Shown piece by piece: positions 1 to 8,242 of a DNA stretch of 64,000 nucleotides. A model generated the notes under the pieces. The model saw only the letters and a list, made by a program, of their open reading frames with translations, did not search any database and was not told where the DNA came from. Numbering within the stretch: the stretch's first letter is position 1; each line of letters starts with the position of its first letter. A program made the position numbers and the translations under genes. This stretch comes from Brevundimonas lenta (lineage in GTDB: Bacteria; Pseudomonadota; Alphaproteobacteria; Caulobacterales; Caulobacteraceae): the NCBI RefSeq assembly GCF_014196335.1, contig NZ_JACIDM010000002.1:1054001-1118000 (forward strand), read 5' to 3'.

Positions 1-192
1 GCGGTCGTACAGCGCCAGGGTCGCGCGGTCGGGCGACAGGCTGACTGACGGCGTAGGCTTCGTATCCAGAATGTCCGCGATCGGGGCCGGCGGCTGCTGA
101 TAGGCCAGCGGATTCTGCGCCAGCGCCGGGCCCGACAGGGCGGCCAGCAGAACGAACGCGGGCAGGGCCCGACCGAGCAGACGATGACGCAT
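1..192 (-). CDS. S9 family peptidase, N-terminal fragment (runs off window)
   Basis: Only the first 64 codons are present; the gene continues beyond base 1. The ATG at 192 opens a clear signal peptide (MRHRLLGRALPAFVLLAALS..., cleavage near ALAQ at about residue 26), followed by NPLAYQQPP.PIADILD and VSLSPDRATLALYDR. That pattern is typical of the start of the beta-propeller of exported prolyl-oligopeptidase (S9) peptidases in Caulobacterales and Xanthomonads. The catalytic domain is outside the window, so activity cannot be checked. It lies 41 bp downstream of the acylation cassette on the same strand but is probably functionally unrelated. Confidence 0.65.
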   Translation of the reverse strand, partial: MRHRLLGRALPAFVLLAALSGPALAQNPLAYQQPPAPIADILDTKPTPSVSLSPDRATLALYDR

Positions 193-233
193 GAACACTA
201 TCCCAGACCCCGCCGGGCGGCGGCGGGCGCACG

Positions 234-761
234 CTAGGGGGCGGCGTCCGCTCCGGTCAAGGTTGGCTCCTGCCCGACGAACCGCGCCGCCTGGGCCGAC
301 TTCCACGCCTCGCGCACGCCTTGCCGCGGCTTGTCGACGCCGAACACCGCCAGCTGGTCGGACCAAACCTGCGACAACGCCTGCACCGTCTCGGGCACCC
401 AGCCCGGCGGCTGCTGCCGCGACCAGTTCAGCGGCGATACGGCGTTGAAGATCAGCAGGAACACCGTCGTCACCACGATCGTCCGGCTGGTCCAGCGCTG
501 ATCCCGCGCGGCCACGCCCTCGTCGTCCAGCGGCGGCGCCGGCGGAAAGGCGTAGCGCCCCAGCGCCACCAGCGCGTTCTCGCGCGTCGGCAGATCGTGG
601 GCGTTCGCCGTCTCCATCCAGTCGCTGGGCGGATCGACCGGCCCGCCCATCGTCACGCCCGGCGGCAGGGTCTCGCCCAGCGGCGGGAACGGCGATTCCG
701 GCCGGTGCGTCGGGAACGGCCCCAGCGGCGGTTCGTGATCGTTCCTGTCGTCGGTCATCAC
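234..761 (-). CDS. Single-pass membrane protein of the acylation cassette
   Basis: A 175-residue protein of no family I recognise. It has a proline-rich cytoplasmic-looking N-terminal half (about residues 1-90), one hydrophobic segment near residues 93-111 (TIVVTTVFLLIFNAVSP), then about 60 residues that would be periplasmic. It is the last gene of a tight four-gene minus-strand set, 12 bp after the MBOAT gene. Small accessory membrane proteins often accompany MBOAT/SGNH O-acetylation pairs, so a scaffold or acyl-relay role is plausible. That is inference from position only. Confidence 0.6.
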   Translation of the reverse strand: MMTDDRNDHEPPLGPFPTHRPESPFPPLGETLPPGVTMGGPVDPPSDWMETANAHDLPTRENALVALGRYAFPPAPPLDDEGVAARDQRWTSRTIVVTTVFLLIFNAVSPLNWSRQQPPGWVPETVQALSQVWSDQLAVFGVDKPRQGVREAWKSAQAARFVGQEPTLTGADAAP

Positions 762-773
762 TGCTCCAACGTT

Positions 774-2174
774 CTAGAACTGGAAATAGATGAAGGGCGC
801 CACGCCGTCCGGGCGCACCGCCTCGACCAGCAGGATGGCGATCCCGATCAGCACGCCCAGGGTGATCGACGGCGCCGTCTTCAGCCGCTCGGCCAGCCCC
901 TCGACCGCGCGCGGCGGCAGCCAGTGCATGGCCAGCCCGCCCACGATCAGCGTCAGCAGCAGCGGCGTCAGCACCTCGACCGGCCCCATCCGGCCCAGCC
1001 CCTCCAGCATGGCCATGGCCAGCTCGAAACTCTCGGCCCGGAACAGCACCCAGCCCAGGCAGACGATGTGGAAGGTGATCAGCACGCCCAGGAAGGTCGG
1101 GATCACCTGCCGGCCGCCGAAGATCGACCGCCCCACCCGCTCGACCACCTGCGCCCCGCCGTGCAGCGCGCCCCACGCCAGGAAGGTCCACGCCGCCCCG
1201 TGCCACAGGCCGCCCAGCACCATGGTGATGAACACGTTCACGCAGCTCGAGACCAGGCCCTTACGACCCCCGCCCAGCGGCACGTACAGATAGTCGCGCA
1301 GCCAGCTGGACAGGCTGATGTGCCAGCGCCGCCAGAACTGCTGCATCGAACTGGCCCGGTACGGCTGGTCGAAGTTGCGCGGGAAGGAATAGCCGAGCAG
1401 CGCGGCGATCCCGATCGCCATGTCCGAATAGGCCGAGAAGTCGCAGTAAATCTGGATCGCATAGCCGTAGATGGCCGCCGCGACGTCGATCGCGCTATGC
1501 GCCGACGGATCGAAGAACACCGGATCGACAAGGTGCACCGACAGCTCGGATGCGATCACCGTCTTCTTGAACAGGCCCCAGACGATCAGCAGCATTCCGT
1601 GCGTCGCCATCTCGCGGCTCAGGCGCGGCGACCGGTCGAACTGCGGCAGCAGGTCCGACGCCCGCACGATGGGTCCCGCCACCAGGTGCGGGAAGAAGCT
1701 CATCAACAGCATGACGTCGAGCAGGCTCTTCGCCGGCGGCGTCTTCCCGCGATGCACGTCGACGACGTAGCTGATGCCCTGGAAGGTGAAGAACGAAATC
1801 CCCACCGGCAGCACCACCTGCAACAGCGGCAGATCCCGCTCCCAGCCGAACCGGGCCAGCAGATCGCCCGCCTGCTCGATGAAGAAGCCGTAGTATTTGA
1901 AGAAGCCGAGGATCAGCAGGTTTGCGGCCACGCCCAGACCCACCAGCCAGACCCGCTTGGTCTCGGGCCGGCGCGCGATCAGCGCCGCGATGGCCCAGTT
2001 CAGCACAGCCGACAGGATCAGCAGGCCAACGAACCGCCAGTCCCACTGGGCGTAGAAGAACCAGCTGGCCAGCAGCAGGAACACCTTGCGCCGCCCGTTC
2101 TCGCGATCCAGCGACCAGGCGGTGAAATAGACGAACAGGAAGAAGACGCCGAAGGCGAGCGTGGGGAACAGCAT
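774..2174 (-). CDS. MBOAT family O-acyltransferase (AlgI-like)
   Basis: A 466-residue polytopic membrane protein of the AlgI/PatA/DltB branch of the MBOAT family, which moves acyl groups across the inner membrane for O-acetylation of extracytoplasmic polymers. The hallmark block WRRWHISLSSWLRDYLYVPL (about residues 280-300) and the histidine motif LGGLWHGAAWTF (about residues 320-330) are intact, and hydrophobic segments run along the whole length. The start codon directly abuts the stop of the upstream SGNH gene, so the two are co-translated. Length fits AlgI (about 470-520). The polymer substrate is unknown: there are no polysaccharide synthesis genes in view. Confidence 0.93.
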   Translation of the reverse strand: MLFPTLAFGVFFLFVYFTAWSLDRENGRRKVFLLLASWFFYAQWDWRFVGLLILSAVLNWAIAALIARRPETKRVWLVGLGVAANLLILGFFKYYGFFIEQAGDLLARFGWERDLPLLQVVLPVGISFFTFQGISYVVDVHRGKTPPAKSLLDVMLLMSFFPHLVAGPIVRASDLLPQFDRSPRLSREMATHGMLLIVWGLFKKTVIASELSVHLVDPVFFDPSAHSAIDVAAAIYGYAIQIYCDFSAYSDMAIGIAALLGYSFPRNFDQPYRASSMQQFWRRWHISLSSWLRDYLYVPLGGGRKGLVSSCVNVFITMVLGGLWHGAAWTFLAWGALHGGAQVVERVGRSIFGGRQVIPTFLGVLITFHIVCLGWVLFRAESFELAMAMLEGLGRMGPVEVLTPLLLTLIVGGLAMHWLPPRAVEGLAERLKTAPSITLGVLIGIAILLVEAVRPDGVAPFIYFQF

Positions 2175-3440
2175 CTAGTCGACGCTCCCCCGTTCAGCCT
2201 TCCAGCGGTCGTAGGCGGCCATCAGGTCGCCCGCCAGGGTGCCGCCGATCCAGTTGGCCCCCGCGCTCGTGAAATGGACCCGGTCGCCGCGCATGTAGGG
2301 CTCGGCCCCCAGCGCCAGACGATCGGCCGAACAGTCTCCCCCCATTCGTCCGTGCCAGTCCCAGAACGCCACATCCAGATCGGCGGCGACCTTGCGCTGC
2401 ACGTCCCGGACCACCGCCAGCGACGGCGGCGGCGCCCGAACGCCATCGGCGCTGCAGCCGTTCGTCGCTCCGCTGCGCAGCGCATCCGGCGCGCCCAGGA
2501 TCAGCAGGGACGCCCGCGGCGCCAGCCGCCGCATCCGCTCGATCTGGCCGCGCAGCAAGGCCTCATAGGCCGCCGCATCCAGATCGTCCTCGAACCCCTC
2601 GTTCGTCCCGAACGCCAGTACCAGCAGCGTCGGCCGCCAGGCCGCCAGCTCCGCCTCGACCACCGTCTCGTCACGCGCCGCCAGATCGCGCAGGGTCGCG
2701 CTGACCACGCCGAGATTGGACAGGATCACGCCCGGCCCGTCGCCCTGCAGCATGACGCTGTAGGCAAGGGCGTTCGCGCCCTTCGGCCTCAGTTCGACCG
2801 GCCCGGCGGCCGACACCCTGAGCGTCCAGCACAGCGGACCTGACTCCGGCTGGGTCAGGTCGACCGGCAGCCGCCGATCGCCGATCGCCACATCGAACCC
2901 GGTCGACGCCGGGCCCGCCCGCCCGCACACCTGCAGCACCGAGGGCGAGGCGCCGGGATCCGGCAGAATCCGCAGGAGCGGCGCGGGGCCGTAGGTCGGC
3001 GGCGACACCCCGGCCAGCCCGACATCGACCGCCTGCAGGGCCGAGCGTCCCGCCACCGGCGCCGTCGCCGTCCGCCAGTCCTGGACCTCCACCAGCACCT
3101 GCATCGGCGCATAGCCGCCGTAGGGCACGCCGACCGGCAGCACCCCTCGCCCCGCGGCGCCGAAGCGTCGCTGCAGCACCGCGCGCGTCGCGCCGGTGAT
3201 GCGGTCGCCGGCGGTGTGGCTGTCCCCGATCTGGACGATGTGCACCGGAGCGGTCCGCTCTCCCGCCTCGGTCGCCGCCAGAGCCGCAAAGAGACCGGTC
3301 AGCGCCTCCGGCTGGCACAGGCCGCCCGCACACACGCCCGCGCCCGGCTCACGCTCAGGCATGGCGACATAGGAGGTCTGGGCCGCGGCGGGCGCCGCGC
3401 AAACAAGGCTGGCGATCAGCGCCGCAAGCGCCGCTCTCAC
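2175..3440 (-). CDS. Secreted SGNH/GDSL-like hydrolase or O-acetyltransferase
   Basis: A 421-residue protein with a signal peptide (residues 1-20, ending APAAA). Block I of the SGNH fold is QIGDSHTAGDR, with the nucleophile at Ser74. Block III is seen as FGTNEGFEDD, and the block V histidine in RVHFTSAGANWIGG near the C-terminus. SGNH proteins paired with an MBOAT usually complete transfer of the acetyl group to polysaccharide in the periplasm (compare AlgX/AlgJ, PatB). It lies between a second SGNH gene (2 bp gap) and the MBOAT gene (no gap). The acceptor and direction (transferase or esterase) cannot be told from sequence. Confidence 0.85.
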   Translation of the reverse strand: MRAALAALIASLVCAAPAAAQTSYVAMPEREPGAGVCAGGLCQPEALTGLFAALAATEAGERTAPVHIVQIGDSHTAGDRITGATRAVLQRRFGAAGRGVLPVGVPYGGYAPMQVLVEVQDWRTATAPVAGRSALQAVDVGLAGVSPPTYGPAPLLRILPDPGASPSVLQVCGRAGPASTGFDVAIGDRRLPVDLTQPESGPLCWTLRVSAAGPVELRPKGANALAYSVMLQGDGPGVILSNLGVVSATLRDLAARDETVVEAELAAWRPTLLVLAFGTNEGFEDDLDAAAYEALLRGQIERMRRLAPRASLLILGAPDALRSGATNGCSADGVRAPPPSLAVVRDVQRKVAADLDVAFWDWHGRMGGDCSADRLALGAEPYMRGDRVHFTSAGANWIGGTLAGDLMAAYDRWKAERGSVD

Positions 3441-3442
3441 GA

Positions 3443-4333
3443 TCAGGCCGCGGGCGAAGCAGTCGGCGCGGACGCCGCATCGACCAGCCCGGCGTCGTGC
3501 TTCAGCCGCTCCGCCACCGGGGCGCTGATCCGCAGATAGCCGGCCATCGACATATGGATCCCGTCATTGGCCCGCATCAGGGTGCGGCGGCCGCTGTCGT
3601 TGGGCAGATAGGCCTCGTACTCGCCGTCGCCGTTCGACGTCGCTGACAGCGTCTCGATATAGGGCACGCCCAGCGCCTTCATCCGCGCCTCGACGACCTC
3701 GTTGATCAGGCCGATCCGCGCGTCGAACCGTTCGCCCTTCATCCGCGGCAGGCCGACCCAGTAGACCGCCACATCGCGGCTGCGCAGCAGGGTAACCAGA
3801 TCGTCGACCCGCTTCGCATAGGCGGCCCGCCAGCCGTCCGTACCGAAGGCGTGGACCGTGCCGTCCAGCTCGATCCCCTGGGCGTCATTGGTGCCGAACA
3901 GGATCACCGCGACATCCACCGGCTGCTCGGCCAGTTGCTGCGCGGTCCGCGTCTGGATGTTCACATAGTCGTAGCGGCTCAGGCCGGTCGAAACCTGCGA
4001 GAATTTGCTCACCGACACCTTCGGCTGGTCGCGCAGGTCGCGGTACAGGCCGGCGTACAGGCCGTCCGCCATCGAATCCCCGAACACCCCGATGCGCAGC
4101 TGTCCCTGGGCCAGACGGTCCGGCAGCGGCGTCACCGCCACACGCACTGCAGGCGCGACGACCGGCGCAACCGGCGGAGCGGCCGGAACCGGCGTCGCGG
4201 GCGAGGCCTCGGCGCGGTCGCCCAGCAGCAGGGTCGGCTGTCGCATCCACGCGCGCCCGTCCGGCGTCAGCGCCAGTCCGGCGATGACCCCGACCACAAA
4301 GGCCGCCGTCAATGCGTTGATGCCAGCTCGCAA
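3443..4333 (-). CDS. DUF459-type SGNH domain protein, membrane-anchored
   Basis: A 296-residue protein with an N-terminal hydrophobic anchor (residues 4-22) and an Ala/Pro-rich linker to about residue 75. An SGNH domain follows: IGVFGDSMADGL (nucleophile Ser87), ILFGTNDAQGIEL, and the C-terminal NDGIHMSMAGYLRIS with the catalytic His. The layout matches the DUF459 branch of SGNH hydrolases. It is the first gene of the cassette, and its start at 4333 follows a 359-bp gene-free stretch that should hold the promoter. Two different SGNH proteins serving one MBOAT could divide acetyl relay and acceptor modification; this is inference. Confidence 0.82.
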   Translation of the reverse strand: MRAGINALTAAFVVGVIAGLALTPDGRAWMRQPTLLLGDRAEASPATPVPAAPPVAPVVAPAVRVAVTPLPDRLAQGQLRIGVFGDSMADGLYAGLYRDLRDQPKVSVSKFSQVSTGLSRYDYVNIQTRTAQQLAEQPVDVAVILFGTNDAQGIELDGTVHAFGTDGWRAAYAKRVDDLVTLLRSRDVAVYWVGLPRMKGERFDARIGLINEVVEARMKALGVPYIETLSATSNGDGEYEAYLPNDSGRRTLMRANDGIHMSMAGYLRISAPVAERLKHDAGLVDAASAPTASPAA

Positions 4334-4692
4334 ACCTGTCCCCCGACACGGCCAAGGTTATATCCGGCCAAGCTTTTACCCTATTGGGCGACCAGCGCTA
4401 CCGTTCGCCCGCGTGGCGCGAAGAAAAAGGTTAACCCGACTGGCTGCTACGACCGATCCTGACGCAGGCGCGTGACAGGATGCACTATGGGCCGGTCTCT
4501 GCTCGTCGGAACACGGCCAGGTACGGCCACCGTGAGACTCATGAGACTCGTGAGACTGGTTTTTGCGCGCAGGGAGTCTCACGCGGCCCATCGGCGCAAG
4601 GTCCTGCCAGGACTTGCCCCGCCCTGCCGCCCGCGTTACGGACGGCTCAAGGCCGCCGATATTCATCAGGCGGTGAAAAACATGAGGAAGCG
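4334..4692. other. Intergenic divergent region before the acylation cassette and scoA
   Basis: A 359-bp region between two divergent operons with no convincing gene. It holds a tandem/inverted cluster of GTGAGACTC units (4532-4582, listed separately), a perfect palindrome GTCCTGCCAGGAC at 4601-4613, and an isolated GTTAAC at about 4430. Both operons must start here, but I cannot assign a -35/-10 pair with confidence. Confidence 0.6.
4532..4582. repeat. Tandem plus inverted GTGAGACTC repeats with GANTC sites
   Basis: Three near-identical 9-bp units lie head to tail (GTGAGACTC at 4532, ATGAGACTC at 4541, GTGAGACTG at 4550). An exact inverted copy, GAGTCTCAC, is at 4574-4582. The third and fourth copies can form an 8-bp stem with a 17-nt loop. 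The units contain GANTC, the CcrM methylation site, at 4536, 4545 and 4574. About 110 bp separates the cluster from the scoA start. An operator or methylation-sensitive control role is inference. Confidence 0.7.
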
Positions 4693-5397
4693 ATGCGGAA
4701 GATCTTCCCCGACGCGAACGCCGCGCTGGAAGGCCTGACCTTCGACGGCATGACCGTCATGTCCGGCGGCTTCGGCCTGTGCGGCATCCCTGAGAAGCTG
4801 ATCGCGGCGCTCCGCGACAGCGGCGCGAAGGGGATCACGGTCATTTCGAACAACGCGGGCGTCGACGGCTTCGGCCTCGGCCAGCTGCTGGAAACGAAGC
4901 AGATCGCCAAAATGATCTCGTCCTACGTCGGCGAGAACAAGGAGTTCGAGCGCCAGTACCTGGCCGGCGAGCTCCAGCTCGAGTTCAACCCGCAGGGCAC
5001 CCTGGCCGAGCGCATCCGCGCCGGCGGCGCCGGCATCCCGGCCTTCTTCACCGCCACCGGCGTCGGCACCCTGGTCGCCGAGGGCAAGGAAGTGCGCAAC
5101 TTCGGCGGCCGCGACTACGTCATGGAGACCGGCCTCGTCGCCGACCTGGCCATCGTCAAGGCGTGGAAGGCCGACGAGCGCGGCAACCTCGTCTTCCGCA
5201 AGACGGCCCGCAACTTCAACCCGATGATGGCCACGGCCGGCAAGGTCACCGTCGTCGAGGTCGAGGAGATCGTCCCCGTCGGCTCGATCGACCCCGACCA
5301 TATCCACACCCCGGGCATCTACGTCGACCGCATCGTCAAGACCGTGTCCGAGAAGCGCATCGAACAGCGCACCGTCCGTCAGAGAGAGGCTTCGTAA
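4693..5397 (+). CDS. scoA: 3-oxoacid (succinyl-CoA:acetoacetate) CoA-transferase subunit A
   Basis: The 234-residue alpha subunit of a class I CoA-transferase, which moves CoA from succinyl-CoA to acetoacetate or another 3-ketoacid. The N-terminal [15 protein letters not shown] glycine loop and the [15 protein letters not shown] and [11 protein letters not shown] blocks are characteristic of ScoA. I chose the ATG at 4693 because GAGGAAG sits just upstream with correct spacing and homologues start with a similar sequence. The in-frame extension to about 4480 runs through the repeat cluster and is not protein-like. Its stop overlaps the scoB start by one base (TAATG), so the subunits are translationally coupled. 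Confidence 0.95.
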   Translation: MRKIFPDANAALEGLTFDGMTVMSGGFGLCGIPEKLIAALRDSGAKGITVISNNAGVDGFGLGQLLETKQIAKMISSYVGENKEFERQYLAGELQLEFNPQGTLAERIRAGGAGIPAFFTATGVGTLVAEGKEVRNFGGRDYVMETGLVADLAIVKAWKADERGNLVFRKTARNFNPMMATAGKVTVVEVEEIVPVGSIDPDHIHTPGIYVDRIVKTVSEKRIEQRTVRQREAS

Positions 5398-6047
5398 TGG
5401 CCCGCACCCGCGAACAACTCGCCGAACGCGCCGCGAAAGAGCTGCAGGACGGCTTCTACGTGAACCTCGGCATCGGAATCCCGACCCTGGTCGCCAACTA
5501 CATCCCGGCGGGCATGGAGGTCACCCTTCAGTCCGAGAACGGCATGCTCGGCATGGGCCCCTTCCCCTATGACGACGAGGTCGACGCCGACCTGATCAAC
5601 GCCGGCAAGCAGACCATCACCGAAATCCCGGAGAGCAGCTATTTCAGCTCCTCGGACAGCTTCGCCATGATCCGCGGCGGCCACATCAACCTGTCCATCC
5701 TGGGCGCCATGGAAGTCGCCGAGAACGGCGACATCGCCAACTGGATGATCCCGGGCAAGCTGGTGAAGGGCATGGGCGGGGCCATGGACCTCGTCGCCGG
5801 CGTCAAGCGCGTGGTCGTGGTCATGGACCACGCCAACAAGCACGGCCAGTCCAAGGTGCTGAAATCCTGCACCCTTCCGCTGACCGGCACGGGCGTCGTC
5901 AGCCGCGTCATCACCGACCTCTGCGTCTTCGACGTGAAGCCGGACGGCGCGGGCCTGGAGCTCATCGAACTGGCCGACGGCGTCACGCTCGAGGAGGTCG
6001 CGAGCAAGACCGAGGCGACCTACTCGGTCTCCCCGAACCTCGCCTGA
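5397..6047 (+). CDS. scoB: 3-oxoacid CoA-transferase subunit B
   Basis: The 216-residue beta subunit, carrying the catalytic glutamate in the [12 protein letters not shown] motif, where a glutamyl-CoA thioester forms during transfer. The N-terminal [17 protein letters not shown], the [15 protein letters not shown] stretch and the [20 protein letters not shown] block are family hallmarks. A strong AGAGAGAGG ribosome site lies inside the end of scoA. With scoA it makes a complete heterodimeric enzyme, probably for ketone-body or polyhydroxybutyrate-derived acetoacetate. The stop lies in a 7-bp hairpin (CGCCTGA/TCAGGCG, 6041-6060) shared with the stop of the converging gene. Confidence 0.96.
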   Translation: MARTREQLAERAAKELQDGFYVNLGIGIPTLVANYIPAGMEVTLQSENGMLGMGPFPYDDEVDADLINAGKQTITEIPESSYFSSSDSFAMIRGGHINLSILGAMEVAENGDIANWMIPGKLVKGMGGAMDLVAGVKRVVVVMDHANKHGQSKVLKSCTLPLTGTGVVSRVITDLCVFDVKPDGAGLELIELADGVTLEEVASKTEATYSVSPNLA

Positions 6048-6053
6048 CCTGAC

Positions 6054-7232
6054 TCAGGCGCTCGCGAACAGGGTCGCGAGCGCCGCCAGCGCCTGCTCGG
6101 CCTCGGCCCGGTCGGGCGTCTCGTCCGACACCCCGAAGCCGACCATCTGACTTCGGCCATTGGCCTGGATGACGATGCCGTCGTGGCGCGGCACCATGCC
6201 GATACCCCGGTAGAAGAGGGCGTAGGTCACCTCCGGCTGGGGCGTCAGCCAGGCGATCTGGCCCCGGACCGGGATGACGCTCTCGTCGCCGAACAGCGCC
6301 CGCGCCCCATACCCCGTGCAGTTCACCACCACCGGCTCCGGCAGGTCCGCCAGCTCCGAGGGATGGTTGAATATCCTCGACACGATCCGTCCGCCCTCCA
6401 TCAGGAAGGCCTCGGTCAGTTGCCGGGCGTACTCCGCCACGTTGAACGTCATGACCGGCTGGACCGAGGCCGAGGGAACGAGGAACGGATGCTCGTCCGG
6501 CCGCAGGTCGCGCCCTTGGGGCGTAAGGTCGCGCAGGCGGTCGCCGTAGCGGGCGAACCCTCCGCGGCCCGGCGTCGGCTCCGGACCGACAGCGCCCCCT
6601 GCCCCCGGCGCGTCGTCGAGGTTGTACTGGTCGATGAACCGCACAGGGTCGCCGTCGAGCCCGACGAAGGTGTGGTGGTCGACCCACGAGCGCCGCGCCA
6701 TCGCCTCCCAGCGCGCCGGGAAGTCCTCCGCCACGGCGGCTGCGGTGGCGATCCGCGAGTCCGGCGACCACACGCCGGTGGCCCGGGCCGAGCGGGTGTA
6801 GGGCGTGCGTTCAGCGGCGTAGATGGTGACCTGCGCGCCCGCCCTGAGGATCTGCAGCGCCGTGGTGAGGCCCAGGGCGCCGCAGCCGATCACGGCGACC
6901 TGCCGCTGACCGCCCTCAAGCGCGAGGTCGCGGGCCGCCGCCGCCGATCCCCACGATAGCGACCAGCCGGAGCCGCCGTGGCCGTAGTTGTGCACCAGCC
7001 GCTTGTCGCCGACCGTCTCCGCCTCGATGCGCGGCCCCTGCGCCCGGAACGGCCGCAGGCACACGGTGATGCGGCTCAGGCGACCGGGATCGGTCAGCAG
7101 TGGCGCGAACGCCGGGAGTTGGAAGTTCGGACGCGCCGGGGCCGGAACGATCCGTGGCGCGGTGGCGCATCCCGCGAGGCCGGCCGAACCCAGTCCGGCC
7201 AGCACCATTCGACGATGCAGTTGATGGTCCAA
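6054..7232 (-). CDS. Exported FAD-dependent oxidoreductase, circularly permuted DAAO-like
   Basis: A 392-residue lipoprotein-like flavoenzyme. The TTG at 7232 is preferred: a GGGGAGA ribosome site precedes it and it opens HRRMVLAGLGSAGLAGC, a lipobox with Cys22. An ATG at 7208 is the alternative. The FAD Rossmann motif VAVIGCGALGL is at about residues 113-122, and VVVNCTG and RGQIAWL follow as in D-amino-acid oxidase. The block normally near the C-terminus of DAAO (LRPFRAQGPRIE, then HNYGHGGSGWSLSWGSA) is here at residues 59-97, before the Rossmann motif. Substrate unknown; D-amino acid oxidation is the obvious guess. It converges on scoB with a 6-bp gap. Confidence 0.85.
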   Translation of the reverse strand: MDHQLHRRMVLAGLGSAGLAGCATAPRIVPAPARPNFQLPAFAPLLTDPGRLSRITVCLRPFRAQGPRIEAETVGDKRLVHNYGHGGSGWSLSWGSAAAARDLALEGGQRQVAVIGCGALGLTTALQILRAGAQVTIYAAERTPYTRSARATGVWSPDSRIATAAAVAEDFPARWEAMARRSWVDHHTFVGLDGDPVRFIDQYNLDDAPGAGGAVGPEPTPGRGGFARYGDRLRDLTPQGRDLRPDEHPFLVPSASVQPVMTFNVAEYARQLTEAFLMEGGRIVSRIFNHPSELADLPEPVVVNCTGYGARALFGDESVIPVRGQIAWLTPQPEVTYALFYRGIGMVPRHDGIVIQANGRSQMVGFGVSDETPDRAEAEQALAALATLFASA

Positions 7233-7396
7233 CCCTGTCTCCCCGAAACGACGGCGCGCGCCGGCCACTATCCGGCATCGCGGCGGGCAAGGCGAGGCCC
7301 GCCTCGCCTGTTGGAAGCTACACCGTTGCCGACACGCTGAAGTCGTAGTCATACTCTCCCCACCGGTCGCAGAACCGGAGGGGTGGAGTACGGGTG

Positions 7397-8242
7397 ATGG
7401 CTGACGGAGCCTATCGCTGGCAGGGCAATGCGCCCGCGCCGGACGCCGCGCGGGTCGATGAAATCGACGCCGCCTTCGACGACGCGCAGGCCGGGGCCTT
7501 CGCCGAACCGGTCCGCGCCGCAGCGGTCGAGAAGATCGAACGCGCCCTGGCCACGGCCCGGACAGGCGACCTGACCGAGGCCGCCGCCCAGCTGACCCAT
7601 GTCCGCGCCCTGCTCGCCGACCTGAGCCCCGCCTCGCTGGAACCCCGCCGGGGGCTCGGCGGCCTGTTCGACAGCCGCAACGGCCGCCTGAAGCGCTTCC
7701 GCGACGCCTACGCCCGCGCCGCCGCCTCCCTGGCGGACGTCGCCGCCGACCTCACCGGCCGCGTCGAAGGCGCCGCCCGGCGCTCGGAAACGCTCGACAG
7801 TCTTTGGGGGGACATCCGCGACGCCGTCGTCGATCTGGACACCCACCTGGCCGCCGCCGCCCGCCGCCTGACCGGCTCCTCGCCGCTGGAAGAAGACGCC
7901 GCCTTCGCGCTGGACGGCCGCAAGGCGACGCTCGACGCCTGCCGCGGCGCCGCCATCGGCGCCCTGCCCCTGATCCGCGGCGCCCAGAACGCCGACGCCC
8001 GCGCCGCCGAAACGCTCAAGGCCTGCGCCGACGGCGTCGCCCTCTGGCGCGACGACTGGAAGGATGCGCTGGGCCTGTCAGGCAAGCGACCGAAGAAGGT
8101 CAGGCCCGACCACGCGCGCCTGCTCAAATTCCGCGACGATCTGGTCAAGCGCGTCGACCGTGCGCTGGTCGAGGTCACGGCATCCCGCGCCCGCCGCGCC
8201 GATGTTGAAGGCCGGCTGGCCGAGCTTCGCCGCCCGCTCTAG
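7397..8242 (+). CDS. Alpha-helical protein of unknown function
   Basis: A 281-residue soluble, Ala/Arg-rich, helix-predicted protein without signal peptide or membrane segment. I do not recognise the family with confidence. The block GLFDSRNGRLKRFRDAY and the long helical repeats with conserved Asp/Arg faintly recall TelA-type toxic-anion-resistance proteins, but the usual TelA C-terminal half is missing. The ATG at 7397 follows a GGAG site by 8 nt; the GTG at 7394 is an alternative. Its TAG overlaps the stop of the opposite-strand lipoprotein gene (CTAG, 8239-8242), so the two operons converge with no room for a terminator. Confidence 0.6.
   Translation: MADGAYRWQGNAPAPDAARVDEIDAAFDDAQAGAFAEPVRAAAVEKIERALATARTGDLTEAAAQLTHVRALLADLSPASLEPRRGLGGLFDSRNGRLKRFRDAYARAAASLADVAADLTGRVEGAARRSETLDSLWGDIRDAVVDLDTHLAAAARRLTGSSPLEEDAAFALDGRKATLDACRGAAIGALPLIRGAQNADARAAETLKACADGVALWRDDWKDALGLSGKRPKKVRPDHARLLKFRDDLVKRVDRALVEVTASRARRADVEGRLAELRRPL

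Noticed and set aside
321..2843. Very long open frame on the plus strand
   Set aside because: It is antisense to the MBOAT and SGNH genes, Arg/Gln/His-rich without domains, and arises from high GC.
4480..4692. Longer scoA start
   Set aside because: It would translate the repeat cluster; the start at 4693 has a proper ribosome site and family N-terminus.
6041..6060. Hairpin over the scoB and oxidoreductase stop codons as a terminator
   Set aside because: The stem is only 7 bp and no T-tract follows on either strand, so the call is too weak to list as a feature.
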